Source: DASPWV01 sp046726375
GTDB taxonomy: Bacteria; Acidobacteriota; Vicinamibacteria; Vicinamibacterales; UBA2999
Direction of reading: 5' to 3'
NCBI GenBank assembly: GCA_046726375.1
Contig: JBKPAJ010000072.1
Span: forward strand, 14,867 to 78,866
DNA length: 64,000 nt
In this document: in pieces, positions 16,874-26,171 of the stretch
Layout of the letters: each line of letters opens with the position of its first letter
Numbering within the stretch: position 1 is the first letter of the stretch
The notes under the pieces: model-generated
Seen by the model: the letters and a program-made list of their open reading frames with translations, nothing else
Databases searched by the model: none
Told to the model about the DNA's origin: nothing
Translations under genes and position numbers: made by a program

Positions 16874-18022
16874 CTAAAGGTGATTGGTTAAGAGAGCAAC
16901 CGCATGGCAGGCCATCGCTTCACCTCGGCCGATCTCGCCCACGTGTTCGTTGGTCTTGCCTTTAATGCTAACGGCGCTCACGTCGATGCCAAGCGCGGCC
17001 GCGAGATTGGCGCGCATCGCGTCGAGATACGGCAACAGCTTCGGCCGCTCGGCGATGACCGTCACGTCGACGTTCACCACGATATATCCCGCGCCGCGGA
17101 CGACGTCCATCGCGCTGCGGAGCATTTCGAGGCTATCGGCATCTTTCCACGCCGCATCGGTGTCTGGAAAAAGCCGGCCGATATCGCCGACGGCGGCGGC
17201 GCCGAGAACCGCGTCGGTCACGGCGTGGGACACGATGTCGGCGTCGGAGTGGCCGGCGAGACCGCGATCGAACGGAATGCGGACGCCCGCGAGGATGAGC
17301 GGACGCCCTGCGACCAATCGGTGCAGATCGTAGCCGGTGCCGATGCGTGTCGTGGCGATACGCGAATGCGCGCGCGCGAGATCGCTCGGTGTCGTCACTT
17401 TGATATTGTGCGCATCACCTTCCACGATGTGCACCGGCAGGCCGGTGCGCTCGACGAGCATGGCTTCGTCCGTTGCGACGATGTCCGGCGACGCGGCCAT
17501 GGCGCGCGTCAACACGTCTCTTCTGAATGCCTGGGGTGTTTGCGCGAGGTAAATCGTTTCGCGCGGCAGCGTCGCGCGAATCACTTTTGCGTCAGTGCCA
17601 GGGCTGACCTGCTTCACGGTATCGATCACCGGCATGGCCGCAATCGCGGCGCCATGTTCGTTTGCCGCGCGAATGGTGCGCTCGAAGAGGTCGACGCTCG
17701 CAAACGGCCGCGCCGCGTCGTGGATGACGATGAGATCGACCGCGTCGGACACGTGTGCCAGCGCGTTCGCGACGGAATCCTGTCTGCGCGTGCCCCCTAC
17801 AACCGCGCGGATCGGTTTCGCAGGACCGACGCGATGCGAGTCGAACGGACGTCCCGACGGAAGGGCGACGACGACTTCGTCGATGAGCGCGCATTCCAGC
17901 AGCACGCGAAGACTGCGGTCGACCATGCTGCTGCCGTCACCGAGATCGCGGAATTGCTTCGGCAATTCACCACCGACGCGCGTTCCCCACCCGCCGGCCG
18001 CCAGAATGGCCGCTACGTGCAT
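16874..18022 (-). CDS. ispDF: Bifunctional IspD/IspF (MEP isoprenoid pathway)
   Basis: A 382-aa fusion. The N-terminal half (about 1-222) is 2-C-methyl-D-erythritol 4-phosphate cytidylyltransferase: LAAGGWGTRVGGELPKQF, HDAARPF and QTPQAF. The C-terminal half (about 223-382) is 2-C-methyl-D-erythritol 2,4-cyclodiphosphate synthase, starting RIGTGYDLHRL, with metal ligands in AGHSDADIVSHAVTDA and GDIGRLFPDTD. It catalyses the third and fifth MEP steps; ispE, the fourth, is at 49.7 kb. Its start overlaps the end of the B3/B4-domain gene by 10 bp, suggesting coupling. Confidence 0.95.
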   Translation of the reverse strand: MHVAAILAAGGWGTRVGGELPKQFRDLGDGSSMVDRSLRVLLECALIDEVVVALPSGRPFDSHRVGPAKPIRAVVGGTRRQDSVANALAHVSDAVDLIVIHDAARPFASVDLFERTIRAANEHGAAIAAMPVIDTVKQVSPGTDAKVIRATLPRETIYLAQTPQAFRRDVLTRAMAASPDIVATDEAMLVERTGLPVHIVEGDAHNIKVTTPSDLARAHSRIATTRIGTGYDLHRLVAGRPLILAGVRIPFDRGLAGHSDADIVSHAVTDAVLGAAAVGDIGRLFPDTDAAWKDADSLEMLRSAMDVVRGAGYIVVNVDVTVIAERPKLLPYLDAMRANLAAALGIDVSAVSIKGKTNEHVGEIGRGEAMACHAVALLTNHL

Positions 18023-18660
18023 ACCAGCCGCTCCACTTCGCGGCCGCCGGCGATATCGGTCATGCGCGTGGCGGTTGTATCGAGCACCGTCGCCAGCCGT
18101 GCCGGCACGACATCGAGCGGCGCAAACACTACGACCATCGCCTCAGTAGTTCCGGTCGTCACCATCGTCCGGGCCGAATCAGATGTCGGGTTGCCGAAGG
18201 GACCAAGGTCATCCACCAGCGTGATCCGCCCACCAACGTGCACCGTCTCCTTCCTGATGCCCGAATATTCCTCACCATCATGGCCAAGTCTCAACACGAC
18301 AGCGCCGCGGATCTGTTCGCGATCGTACAAGCCATACGGAAGCTGAAATTCCACCGAGCACCAGTTGATGACGTCCACCAGCGAATTGACGCGCGGCAGC
18401 GACTGTCCTTTGCGCACGCGCCGCAGTAACGCTTCGTTCGACGGGCGCGTCTTTGTCGGATCGAGCCCGACGCGTTTGTACATCGTGCGTACGGCGATCG
18501 ATTCCGCAGGCGGATGCGCGCGGACCCGCTCTTCGGCCGCGGCGAGCAACGGATCGAGCCGCGGCTCGCGGTCAACGACGCGTGCGCCGGACCACCACAG
18601 CACCCCTGCTCGAACGATGGCTTTGAGCTCGTCGGATAACGTGAACGGCGTCGCGGGCAC
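18013..18660 (-). CDS. Stand-alone B3/B4 tRNA-binding domain protein
   Basis: About 215 aa, matching the B3/B4 domain of the phenylalanyl-tRNA synthetase beta chain (COG3382 type): RTMYKRVGLDPTKTRPSNEA, SLVDVINWCSVEFQLPYGLYD and DDLGPFGNPTSDSARTMVT. In PheRS this domain hydrolyses mischarged Tyr-tRNA-Phe; free-standing versions may be trans-editing enzymes. The frame is open to 19095, but that part is antisense to the DedA gene; GTG at 18658-18660 with AGGA just upstream is the likely start. It is first gene of the ispDF-gltX-rlmB run and overlaps ispDF by 10 bp. Confidence 0.8.
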   Translation of the reverse strand: MPATPFTLSDELKAIVRAGVLWWSGARVVDREPRLDPLLAAAEERVRAHPPAESIAVRTMYKRVGLDPTKTRPSNEALLRRVRKGQSLPRVNSLVDVINWCSVEFQLPYGLYDREQIRGAVVLRLGHDGEEYSGIRKETVHVGGRITLVDDLGPFGNPTSDSARTMVTTGTTEAMVVVFAPLDVVPARLATVLDTTATRMTDIAGGREVERLVCT

Positions 18661-18735
18661 AAATCCTGATTGTAAGCGCTGCGGACGCTGGTCAGGTCGG
18701 CGAGTCGCAAAGCGATCGTCTAGACTGTTGCATGG

Positions 18736-19377
18736 ATGATTGATTTCCTCCTGCACGCCGATGTCCACCTTCGTGAGCTGCTCCAGCAATACGGCACCAC
18801 GGTCTACGCAATCCTGTTCGCGATTATCTTTGCGGAAACTGGCCTCGTCGTTACGCCGTTTCTTCCGGGCGACTCCCTGCTCTTCGCCGCCGGCGCGCTG
18901 GCCGCCACCGGCGCCATGCGCGTCGATGTCCTGACGATTCTGTTGATCATTGCCGCGTTTGTCGGCAACGTCGTGAACTACTCGGTTGGACGTCGCCTCG
19001 CCCACCGGTTTCTCGAAGACGCGCCGGACTCGCGGCTGCACCGGTTCGTCAAACGCGACCACGTTGTCCGTGCGCACGAATTTTTCGAAAAGCACGGCGG
19101 CCGCGCCGTGGTTCTGGCGCGGTTCGTTCCGATCGTCCGGACGTTCCTGCCCTTCGTCGCCGGCGGCGCCGGTATGACCTACCGGACGTTCACCATCTAC
19201 AACGCCGTTGGTTGCGTGCTCTGGGTGGTCATCTGCATCGGCGCCGGATATCTGTTTGGCAATATCCCGGTTGTGAAAGACAATTTCACGCTGGTCGCGC
19301 TTGGCATCGTGGCAGTGTCACTGCTGCCGCTCGTCTTCGAACTCGTCAAGGGCCGTCGGGCGCCGAAAGCTACCTAA
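18736..19377 (+). CDS. DedA family membrane protein
   Basis: DedA/VTT-domain protein, 213 aa; members act as polyprenyl-phosphate or lipid flippases and support membrane homeostasis. Signature motifs are FAETGLVVTPFLPGDSLLF (re-entrant loop 1) and ARFVPIVRTFLPFVAGGAGM, with the conserved Arg in FxPxxR. About four to five hydrophobic segments are visible. The ATG at 18736 is used because the nearby ATG at 18732 runs into a stop. It diverges from the B3/B4 gene (76-bp gap), and the following symporter's ribosome site overlaps its stop codon. Confidence 0.9.
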   Translation: MIDFLLHADVHLRELLQQYGTTVYAILFAIIFAETGLVVTPFLPGDSLLFAAGALAATGAMRVDVLTILLIIAAFVGNVVNYSVGRRLAHRFLEDAPDSRLHRFVKRDHVVRAHEFFEKHGGRAVVLARFVPIVRTFLPFVAGGAGMTYRTFTIYNAVGCVLWVVICIGAGYLFGNIPVVKDNFTLVALGIVAVSLLPLVFELVKGRRAPKAT

Positions 19378-19389
19378 GGAGAACGCGGC

Positions 19390-20730
19390 GTGAGCGAACC
19401 AATCGGCGGGTCGGGCAAGGGCATGAAGCTCCACACCAAGATTCTGCTGGGTCTGGTGGTGGGGCTGGCGCTGGGCATTGCTGTGAACCTCACGGTCGGC
19501 GTGGCCAATCCAACCGTGGACGCGATCAACCGCTACATCGCGGTCCCGATCGGACAGATTTTCCTGCGCATGCTGTTCATGGTGGTCATGCCGCTGGTGT
19601 TCGCGTCGATCTCGCTGGGCGTGGCGGGGCTTGGCGACATCAGGCGCGTGGGCCGCGTCGGCGGCAAGGCGATCGGCTACTTCCTGATCACCACGGCAAT
19701 GGCCGCCACGCTCGGCCTCATCATCGTCAACTTCGCGCGCCCATGGGATCGCGTTACACCTGAAACCCGCGCCGCGCTGATGGAACGCTTTGCCAAGGAC
19801 GCATCGAGTGGGGTGGAGGCGGCCGCGATGTCGCAGTTCGGCATCGACACCATTGTCAACATCGTGCCGCGAAATCCGATTAGAGCCGCGGCCGACACCG
19901 ACATGCTCGGCGTGATCTTCTTCGGGTTGATGTTCGGCGCCGCGTTGACGGTGATTCCAGCGGCGAAGGCCAAGCCGATGGTCACCGTGCTCGAATCGCT
20001 CAACGACGTGGTGACCGCCATCATTCACTTCGCGATGATGGTCGCACCGCTCGGTGTGGCCGCGTTGATCTTCACCGTGTCGTCGCGTTTCGGTTTCGAT
20101 CTCCTGATCGCGATTGCCGCATTCGTCCTCACTGTGCTCATGGCGCTGCTGGCACACGTGCTCATCACGATTTCAGCCATTGTGCGGTTCCTGATCGGCA
20201 TGTCGCCGCTCATGTTCTTCTCGCGGATTCGCGCCGCGTTGATCACGGCGTTTTCTACCAGCTCCAGCAGCGCGACGCTGCCCACCGCCATCGACGTGGC
20301 GCAGGAACAGCTCGGCGTGCCTCAGCGTATCGCGGGGTTCGTGCTGCCCCTCGGCAGTACCATGTGCATGAACGGCACGGCGATCTTCGAGGGCATCACC
20401 GTTATCTTCCTGGCGGAGATCTTCAACGTCGATCTTTCAATTGCACAAATGGCCGCGGTCATGGTGATGGCCGTGTTGACCGCCGTTGGCGCCGCGGGCG
20501 TCCCGGGTGGATCCATTCCGCTGCTGGTCGGCGTATTGACGATGTTCGGCGTGCCTGGGGAAGGCATCGCGATCGTGCTCGGCGTCGATCGCCTGCTCGA
20601 CATGTCGCGCACGACAGTGAACGTGTGCGGCGACCTGAGCGCGACAACGTGGGTGGCGAAGAGCGAAGGGCTGTGGACGCCCCAGGCCATGCCGGCGCCG
20701 ACGCAAAAGTTGGTCGACGCGACGCCGTAG
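19390..20730 (+). CDS. Dicarboxylate/amino acid:cation symporter (DAACS family)
   Basis: Inner-membrane GltP/DctA-type carrier, 446 aa, starting at GTG 19390 with AAGGAG (19375-19380) upstream. Hallmarks are the serine-rich hairpin FSTSSSSATLPTAID, the LPLGSTMCMNGTAIFEGI stretch, GVPGGSIPLL and DRLLDMSRTTVNVCGD, which contains the Na+/substrate-binding Asp, Arg, Thr, Asn and Asp. It is a glutamate/aspartate or C4-dicarboxylate importer driven by Na+ or H+; the substrate cannot be told. About 70 residues (around 115-160) form a longer than usual loop. Confidence 0.93.
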   Translation: MSEPIGGSGKGMKLHTKILLGLVVGLALGIAVNLTVGVANPTVDAINRYIAVPIGQIFLRMLFMVVMPLVFASISLGVAGLGDIRRVGRVGGKAIGYFLITTAMAATLGLIIVNFARPWDRVTPETRAALMERFAKDASSGVEAAAMSQFGIDTIVNIVPRNPIRAAADTDMLGVIFFGLMFGAALTVIPAAKAKPMVTVLESLNDVVTAIIHFAMMVAPLGVAALIFTVSSRFGFDLLIAIAAFVLTVLMALLAHVLITISAIVRFLIGMSPLMFFSRIRAALITAFSTSSSSATLPTAIDVAQEQLGVPQRIAGFVLPLGSTMCMNGTAIFEGITVIFLAEIFNVDLSIAQMAAVMVMAVLTAVGAAGVPGGSIPLLVGVLTMFGVPGEGIAIVLGVDRLLDMSRTTVNVCGDLSATTWVAKSEGLWTPQAMPAPTQKLVDATP

Positions 20731-21350
20731 CCGCCGATGGTCGCAAATGAAACGAGCCGCAGATGAACGCAACTCACGGACATCGGCGCTGCTGACCTCG
20801 ATGATCTGCGCGAGCAGGGAGGACACACGTTCCAACGCCGTGAACGCTTCGATAAGGTTCGAGATGATGGGACTCACCCAGTGACACGACGCTCATTCGT
20901 CTCGGATCCGCTTGCGCACGAGATCAGCGGACAAGTCCCTTATCGGTGAGGCTGTGCTCAGCTATGGCGCCACATTCACGTAGGAGTCCCTACAGCAAGT
21001 GTCCGGTGCCGATCTGAGGGATGCACAGGGTCGCCGGCTGCAACAGCAAACAGCAGGGTGCCCGTTAGCTGCTTCCCGATCGCGCGGGTCGGCTCCCGAC
21101 TTCAACCGAAAACCAGCCATGGTGTCGAGCTGGGACGGCCAGAAGCAATGCTGTTCGTCCCTAGGCTGTGCAGTATCTACCTCTTCTCAGCTGAAGACGT
21201 TTTTACGCAGTCTGTCGCGCAAGGGGACATCACATCCGCGCAACCCTCGCGGAATCACGGTGATTTTTCTCTTGGCAGGAATAGTGCTGCCGAATAGCCA
21301 TCGGCGAGCTTCAGCTTCTGCAGCCCGTCTGTTCACTAAGGAGAGAACTG
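20731..21350. other. 620-bp stretch without a recognisable gene
   Basis: Directly after the symporter (about 20740-20790) there is a decayed run of the AGATGAACGCA word, the reverse complement of the ATCTGCGTTCATCTGCG repeat seen at 38.4 and 51.9 kb. The remaining 560 bp gives no convincing ORF on either strand. Confidence 0.5.
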
Positions 21351-21758
21351 ATGTTGCGATATGTAACCTCGACGCTCACCGTATGCGCACTGGGCGGCAT
21401 GATAAGCGTGTTCGCGCAAGAGCAGCCACCCCCTCAATCCCAGAAGGAACAAGAGAAACCGGCGGCCGAGGCGGCGACGCTCACCGGTTGTGTGCAAGAG
21501 GCTAAAACAACGGACGGCGGCACGGTTTACGTGCTGAACAAGGCTGAAGGTGGAACCGCCCAAATCTACGTACTTATCGGTCCACCACCGTCCGAGTTCG
21601 CCAGCCACGTCAATCACAAGGTGGAGGTGACCGGCCAGGTTCAGCAGCCGAGTCCGCCCCCGTCAGCGGAGGAGGGAGCGCCGAAAGACCCGAAGGTGCT
21701 GAGGCCGCCGTTGGTGCAGGTCGAGTCTGTGAAGTTGGTAGCTGACACCTGTCAGTAG
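21351..21758 (+). CDS. Small secreted protein of unknown function
   Basis: 135 aa. ATG at 21351 has AAGGAGAG about 8 nt upstream. A signal peptide (about residues 1-22, ending SVFA-Q) is followed by a Pro/Gln/Glu-rich linker and a compact domain with LTGCVQEAK, YVLIGPPPSEFASH and KVEVTGQV, then an acidic/Pro stretch and a C-terminal VKLVADTC. The TGCV...VTG pattern recalls small secreted OB-like domains common in Acidobacteria (DUF5818-like), a resemblance I would not press. It is a single gene, followed by the convergent serine hydrolase. Confidence 0.65.
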   Translation: MLRYVTSTLTVCALGGMISVFAQEQPPPQSQKEQEKPAAEAATLTGCVQEAKTTDGGTVYVLNKAEGGTAQIYVLIGPPPSEFASHVNHKVEVTGQVQQPSPPPSAEEGAPKDPKVLRPPLVQVESVKLVADTCQ

Positions 21759-21936
21759 CCCTGTCCGGTCTGCCCCGAGAGCAACGGGGCAGACCGGAAC
21801 TCGTAAGTCACGCGAGCGCGGCCGGTAAGCAGCACGGCAAGCGGAGCGGCGGTTATCCGAGCAGCTTCGCACGACTGGACGACGCCGATCACTGACGCCT
21901 GCGGTCTCCTCCGCATGCAGTGCCTCGAACCGCTTG

Positions 21937-23376
21937 CTAGACGGGTCCGTAGCGTCGTGGGATCGGCGCGTCCAGCGCATCCCACTTGTATTCCTGTTGG
22001 ATCAACCGGCGCAGCCGCGGAATCAGGGCACCTCCCCCATCACCGTTCGTCATGATGACCGCCCCGTAACCGTTTACACGATGCGCGATGAGGTCGCATT
22101 GGAAGCCCCAGTTGCTCCCACCGTGCATGAAGTACCATCCCTCGCCCTCTTTGCCGATCTGGAACCCCACCGCGAAGGGACCTACGCCAACCGGCGTCAC
22201 CATCTCGCCAACCGTCGTCTGCGAGAGCACGCGATTCGACTTCCCGAGCAGCGACAGCTGCACCTCGATCGCGAACCTGGCCAGATCGGTCGGCGTGGTC
22301 CACAAGCCGGCAGCGGCCTGCTCCGGATAGATGTGCCACGGGTCGCCCATGCGCTCGCCCATGCGGTTGTGCGCCCGCGCAGCCTGCTTCTCGCGACGTG
22401 GCGGTATTGGCTGCTCGAAGGTGCTGTTGGACATGCCGATCGGATCCAGGACCCATTCGCGAGCGACCACCGCAAACGGCTTCCCGACGGCGTCCATCAA
22501 GGCAAGCTGCTGAATCATCACCGCCCCACCCGAATACTTGAAACCGGTCAGCGGCGCGCGCTCCAGGCGAACAGCCCTGAGATTCGATGGCGGCTGCACG
22601 CCGTCGAGGATCTGCGGAATCGACGGCAGCGTCGTCCCTGGCGCGTAACCGGGGAACCCGAATCCATCTCCTGTCCCCGACGTGTGGCTCATCAGGCTTC
22701 GCGGGGTGACGCGACGCTCCTTCGTGAACGGCCCGTCCGGCAGCTTCCATGACTTCAAAATGGTGTTGACGTCCTGCTCCAGCGAGAACCGTCCGTTCTG
22801 CACCGCCTTCAGCGACACCATCGCAGCCACGGCCTTGCTGATCGACGCAGCCTGAAACATCGTCTCCGTCGTCACCGGCGCGCCCGTCTCGGCGTCGGCG
22901 AGGCCGTAGGCGTAGGTCGCGACGATCTTGAAGTCGTTGATAACGGCAATGCTGACGCCAGGCACATTGAACTGCTTCATCAGCGGCTGGACGACCGATG
23001 GATCCGACACGCTTCCGCTGACGGCGCCCCGTGCGTCGCGTCGCGCGACGAACTGAATGGGACCTGGGGGGAGGCCGGTGGACTTGAAGACGATCTCGTC
23101 ACCGCTCACCTGCCCGGTCAGCAAGACCTCCTGGTTGTTTGGCGCGCTCAGTTTCAGCGTCAGCGTGCTGCCGTCGAGACGACCTTCGCGAACGGCGAGA
23201 CCGTCGATGTTCCCCGCGACGGTCTCTCCCCTGGCGTCGAGCTCGAGCGAAATGCTTTGCGTTCCGCCGTCGGGAATGAGCAACACCGCACGCCACCGGC
23301 CGGTCACAGGCGTCTGGGTTGCAGCTGACGCGAACGCGACGAGAATCAGGCAGCCAATCAGGAATGACCTTCTCAT
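21937..23376 (-). CDS. Secreted serine hydrolase, class C beta-lactamase-like
   Basis: 479 aa with a signal peptide (about 1-22). After an N-terminal beta-rich region (about 25-125) comes the beta-lactamase/transpeptidase-like fold: SxxK at Ser178-Lys181 (ASISKAV), the YxN-type motif as Tyr281-Ser-Gly283, and HGG at 418-420. That is the class C/esterase EstB-type triad; family members are D-aminopeptidases, esterases or beta-lactamase homologues, so a role in resistance cannot be claimed. The start is ATG 23374-23376, with GGGAGG 5 nt upstream; a GTG two codons earlier overlaps that site. Confidence 0.85.
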   Translation of the reverse strand: MRRSFLIGCLILVAFASAATQTPVTGRWRAVLLIPDGGTQSISLELDARGETVAGNIDGLAVREGRLDGSTLTLKLSAPNNQEVLLTGQVSGDEIVFKSTGLPPGPIQFVARRDARGAVSGSVSDPSVVQPLMKQFNVPGVSIAVINDFKIVATYAYGLADAETGAPVTTETMFQAASISKAVAAMVSLKAVQNGRFSLEQDVNTILKSWKLPDGPFTKERRVTPRSLMSHTSGTGDGFGFPGYAPGTTLPSIPQILDGVQPPSNLRAVRLERAPLTGFKYSGGAVMIQQLALMDAVGKPFAVVAREWVLDPIGMSNSTFEQPIPPRREKQAARAHNRMGERMGDPWHIYPEQAAAGLWTTPTDLARFAIEVQLSLLGKSNRVLSQTTVGEMVTPVGVGPFAVGFQIGKEGEGWYFMHGGSNWGFQCDLIAHRVNGYGAVIMTNGDGGGALIPRLRRLIQQEYKWDALDAPIPRRYGPV

Positions 23377-23927
23377 GAGCACCTCCCGAAACCGTTGAGG
23401 TCCGTAGACGAGAACTGAGAGCGAAGACGTTCACCAGCAGCAGAGCGACCAAAAACACTCGGCCGCTTCCGCCGGCGGTCGGCCACGTATGGGCAACGAG
23501 CAGTCATCATGTGGCGGGAAATGCGGGGCTCTGACATCGATCGCCGGATCGGCGTTTATCGCGTCTCACGGTTGATAGGGGACTACGTGCGACCTGTGCA
23601 TTGGCCGGTTAGACGCGCGCGCCCGCCGTTGTGCCCAGCGTGAGGCTCACCATCGGCATTCATCGGTCTCGCCGCGCGCAACGCGATGAAGAGAGAATTA
23701 ACCGGTTAAGACGACGCCGAGCATCCGCAGAAGTTGACCCATGACTCGGCTTTATATCGCTCTTGCCGGCTGAAACAAGGCGACTCAGCTGCGGCAGCGT
23801 GACGGCCGCCTTCACCGTCGCCGACAGCTTCGTAGAATGTCCCTCCCTGCGGCGTTACCGCGGACCTATTGGTGACGTACAACGCCAACTCGAACAGATT
23901 CGATTAGAGCACGAACTGTTCTTCGCC
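23377..23927. other. 551-bp stretch without a supported gene
   Basis: No ORF here has a ribosome site plus recognisable sequence. The short frames at 23706-23888 and 23763-24227 overlap each other and the DUF983 gene in antisense. No repeats were noted. Confidence 0.4.
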
Positions 23928-24344
23928 TCAGCGCTCGGCTTTACCAGCGAGGGCGGTCGGAGGAGGCGGCGGAATAGCATCCGCTGGATCGGGCCAGTAC
24001 ACTCGCGACAAGTAATGCAGCGCGATACCCGCGCCCCAGCGGTTCGGGGCCGTCCAAAACACGAGCGCCGCCAACACAACCAGCATCGTCAGGCCCAGGA
24101 CACGATGCGAACGCACCACTCCGAAATAGATCAAGACGATCATCGCGGCAATTGGCAGCCGATCGCCAATGATGGTGAAGGCCCACGTATCACCGGGATT
24201 ACGTGCGAACACCAAACCGCAGATTGAACAGCGTTCAAGGAGGGACCACCCGGAAAACAGCCGCCCCTCGCCGCAGTGCGGGCAGCGCTTGCGCAGTCCG
24301 CGCCGAAGCGCCGTACTGATCAATTTCGAGCGGGAAAACCTCAT
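23928..24344 (-). CDS. DUF983 family membrane protein
   Basis: 138 aa. An N-terminal zinc ribbon (RCPHCGEGRLF...CSICGL) is followed by ARNPGDTWAF and two hydrophobic helices (about 62-105), then a Pro-rich tail. This layout is that of DUF983, a membrane family often near cytochrome oxidase genes, but no oxidase genes are nearby. Start is ATG 24342-24344; a TTG two codons upstream is an alternative. No strong ribosome site is visible. Confidence 0.75.
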   Translation of the reverse strand: MRFSRSKLISTALRRGLRKRCPHCGEGRLFSGWSLLERCSICGLVFARNPGDTWAFTIIGDRLPIAAMIVLIYFGVVRSHRVLGLTMLVVLAALVFWTAPNRWGAGIALHYLSRVYWPDPADAIPPPPPTALAGKAER

Positions 24345-24475
24345 GCACAAATTTGTGTCTAGCTTTCGAACCGACCTGTGCTTTCGGTACTTGTGCCGTC
24401 GACGAGGATCTGAAAGTCGGCGTACCGATCACCGGTATACGACCCGCCGCCAAAAACACGCAACGCGACGAGCAA

Positions 24476-24733
24476 CTAGTACGCCTCGCGCGACGACTGG
24501 TGCCCATGAAGCAGCAGACTCAACGCACCACCATGGAGCCGATCGGACAACTGATTTGCAAGCAACCGGGCTTTTGATATCTCTTGCACCAGCATGGCAA
24601 TATTCGGCGGAACGTCGAGCGGGTCCACCTGCGCACGGAGCGAAGCCGCCATCTGGTGCGCCGCATCATACGCGCGGCGAAGGTGAGAGCGCAACTTCGC
24701 GAGGTCCTCGCCCGAGCTCTGATCTTGTGTCAT
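24476..24733 (-). CDS. Hypothetical helical protein
   Basis: About 85 aa from ATG 24731-24733 (MTQDQSSGEDLAKLRSHLRR). It is Ala/Leu/Gln-rich, predicted mostly helical, without cysteines or signal peptide. I do not recognise the family. The frame extends upstream to 24802 without a better start. It precedes the DUF983 gene on the same strand by 131 bp. It may be a real small gene or chance. Confidence 0.35.
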   Translation of the reverse strand: MTQDQSSGEDLAKLRSHLRRAYDAAHQMAASLRAQVDPLDVPPNIAMLVQEISKARLLANQLSDRLHGGALSLLLHGHQSSREAY

Positions 24734-24922
24734 CTTCGAATCATTCTTGATGCGGCCTCTAAAGTCTAGCTGTGGGTGGTGCTTCCGTTGCCCCATCGTC
24801 ATATGCAGTGTGTTACGAGGGACTGAAAGTGTCGATCCCTCACAGGCCGTTCAGCCCTGATTTCGTAGGGAGCGCCACGAGTTTGCCCGCGATATTGACG
24901 ATGAGGGCGCCGCGGGCTCATC

Positions 24923-25411
24923 ATGAAGTGCCTCGCGATGGCCGGCTCCCCGTTTGTATCCGCCAGTGAGCACGCGACCTCGATCAGAGAGAGAGAAATG
25001 TCATGTCGGGAGCTGGCGGAGCTCTATATCGGGCGGATTCACAAACACAATCCGGCCCTCCACGCGATCGTCATCAGCAATGAAGCCGATGTGATACGAA
25101 CGGCTTACGAGCGCGACGATGACTTGGCCCACAACATCGTGCGTGGTCCGCTACACGGCGTCCCGGTTACGGTTAAGGAAGCGTTCAATCTGGCAGGGCT
25201 CAAAACGACCGTCAATTTCCCGCAGCTTAAAAACAACATCGCTGCCACCGACGCACTCATCGTCAAAAGACTGAAAGAGGCCGGCGCGACCATCCTCGGC
25301 AAGACCAACATTCGGCAGATAGACGTGATCGTTACCAATCCGGAATTGCCCTGCAACTTCCGTCGATTCCGCCTTGAGGGCTGTCTGACTTCAGGAGTGA
25401 TGTCAGTATAG
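24923..25411 (+). pseudogene. Amidase N-terminal remnant
   Basis: 162 codons. Residues about 28-130 match the start of the amidase-signature family, including SCRELAELYIGRIHKHNPAL, GPLHGVPVTVKEAFNLAGL (with the catalytic Lys) and GATILGKTNI. The sequence then diverges (IDVIVTNPELPCNF...) and stops. The Gly/Ser-rich signature with the cis-Ser and nucleophilic Ser, and the remaining 300 or so residues, are absent. Full-length members have 450-500 aa. It is most simply a truncated gene that lost its 3' part; the cupin gene begins 11 bp later. Confidence 0.75.
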
Positions 25412-25421
25412 AAGAGTTGAA

Positions 25422-26171
25422 ATGTTGAAAGCCGGCGAAGTGTACGAGAACCCCGTGACGGGTGAGCGAGGTGTCATACGAATCGGTACGGACACAACAG
25501 GCGGCGAAGTGCTGGTCGTTGACCTCTACGTCCAACCCGGCGGCGCGGTGATGGGGGAGCATTTGCACCCCGCGATGGAGGAACGATTCACGATGCTGCG
25601 CGGTCAGGTTGAGTTTCGGCTCGCGGGGCGCGTGGCGATCGCGGAACCAGGGCTTGAGCTCGTCGCCCCGCCAGGAACTCCTCACGACTGGTGGAATGCC
25701 GGACCGGAGGAAGCGCTCGTCCGAATAGAGATGCGGCCGGCTGCCCGGTTTGAGGCCATGATCCGCAACGCATTCGGGCTGGCACAAGATGGAAACGTGA
25801 ACAAGAAGGGGATGCCAAACCTCTTGCAACTTGCCGTCTTCGCCAGCGAGTTTGCTGATGTTATGCAGTTTACCCGCCCGCCCCGGATCGTGCAGGGCAT
25901 ACTATTTGGCCTGCTGACCCCACTCGCGCGGCTGTTTGGCTATCGAGGAAGCTATCCTGCGTACCTGACCCGTGAGCCATCAAGTACTATCTCTGTCGAG
26001 CCATTCACGCTGAACCAAAACGGCACCGGAAGGGTCTCCGTCGCGAACCTCAGCGCCGCGCCACCCATTCAAGCGTCCGCTCCTCGAGATACGGATAGAA
26101 CGGATTCGACGACACTCGCATCAGTACGTCCATGGGCGCGACGAGCACGGCCCGCTCACCGCGCGGGCTGA
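25422..26171 (+). CDS. Cupin domain protein
   Basis: 249 aa from ATG 25422. A single cupin barrel covers about residues 25-115: motif 1 GGAVMGEHLHPAMEERFTML and motif 2 around PGTPHDWWNAG, giving the His/His/Glu/His metal ligands. The middle contains a hydrophobic segment (VQGILFGLLTPLARLFGY) seen in some sugar-isomerase-like cupins. The last 40 or so residues are read through the 3' end of the convergent hydrolase gene, a 122-bp overlap, and look like antisense sequence, so the ancestral stop was probably earlier. The substrate is unknown. Confidence 0.7.
   Translation: MLKAGEVYENPVTGERGVIRIGTDTTGGEVLVVDLYVQPGGAVMGEHLHPAMEERFTMLRGQVEFRLAGRVAIAEPGLELVAPPGTPHDWWNAGPEEALVRIEMRPAARFEAMIRNAFGLAQDGNVNKKGMPNLLQLAVFASEFADVMQFTRPPRIVQGILFGLLTPLARLFGYRGSYPAYLTREPSSTISVEPFTLNQNGTGRVSVANLSAAPPIQASAPRDTDRTDSTTLASVRPWARRARPAHRAG

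Noticed and set aside
18661..19095. N-terminal extension of the B3/B4 protein to 19095
   Set aside because: It is antisense to the DedA gene and of biased composition (Asp/Arg/Asn-rich); the domain begins near 18660.
20437..20877. 146-codon minus-strand frame starting MSPIISNLIEAFTALERV
   Set aside because: Most of it is antisense to the symporter gene; its helical start is short and has no family match.
23763..24227. 154-codon plus-strand ORF
   Set aside because: Overlaps the DUF983 gene in antisense, with no ribosome site or recognisable motif.
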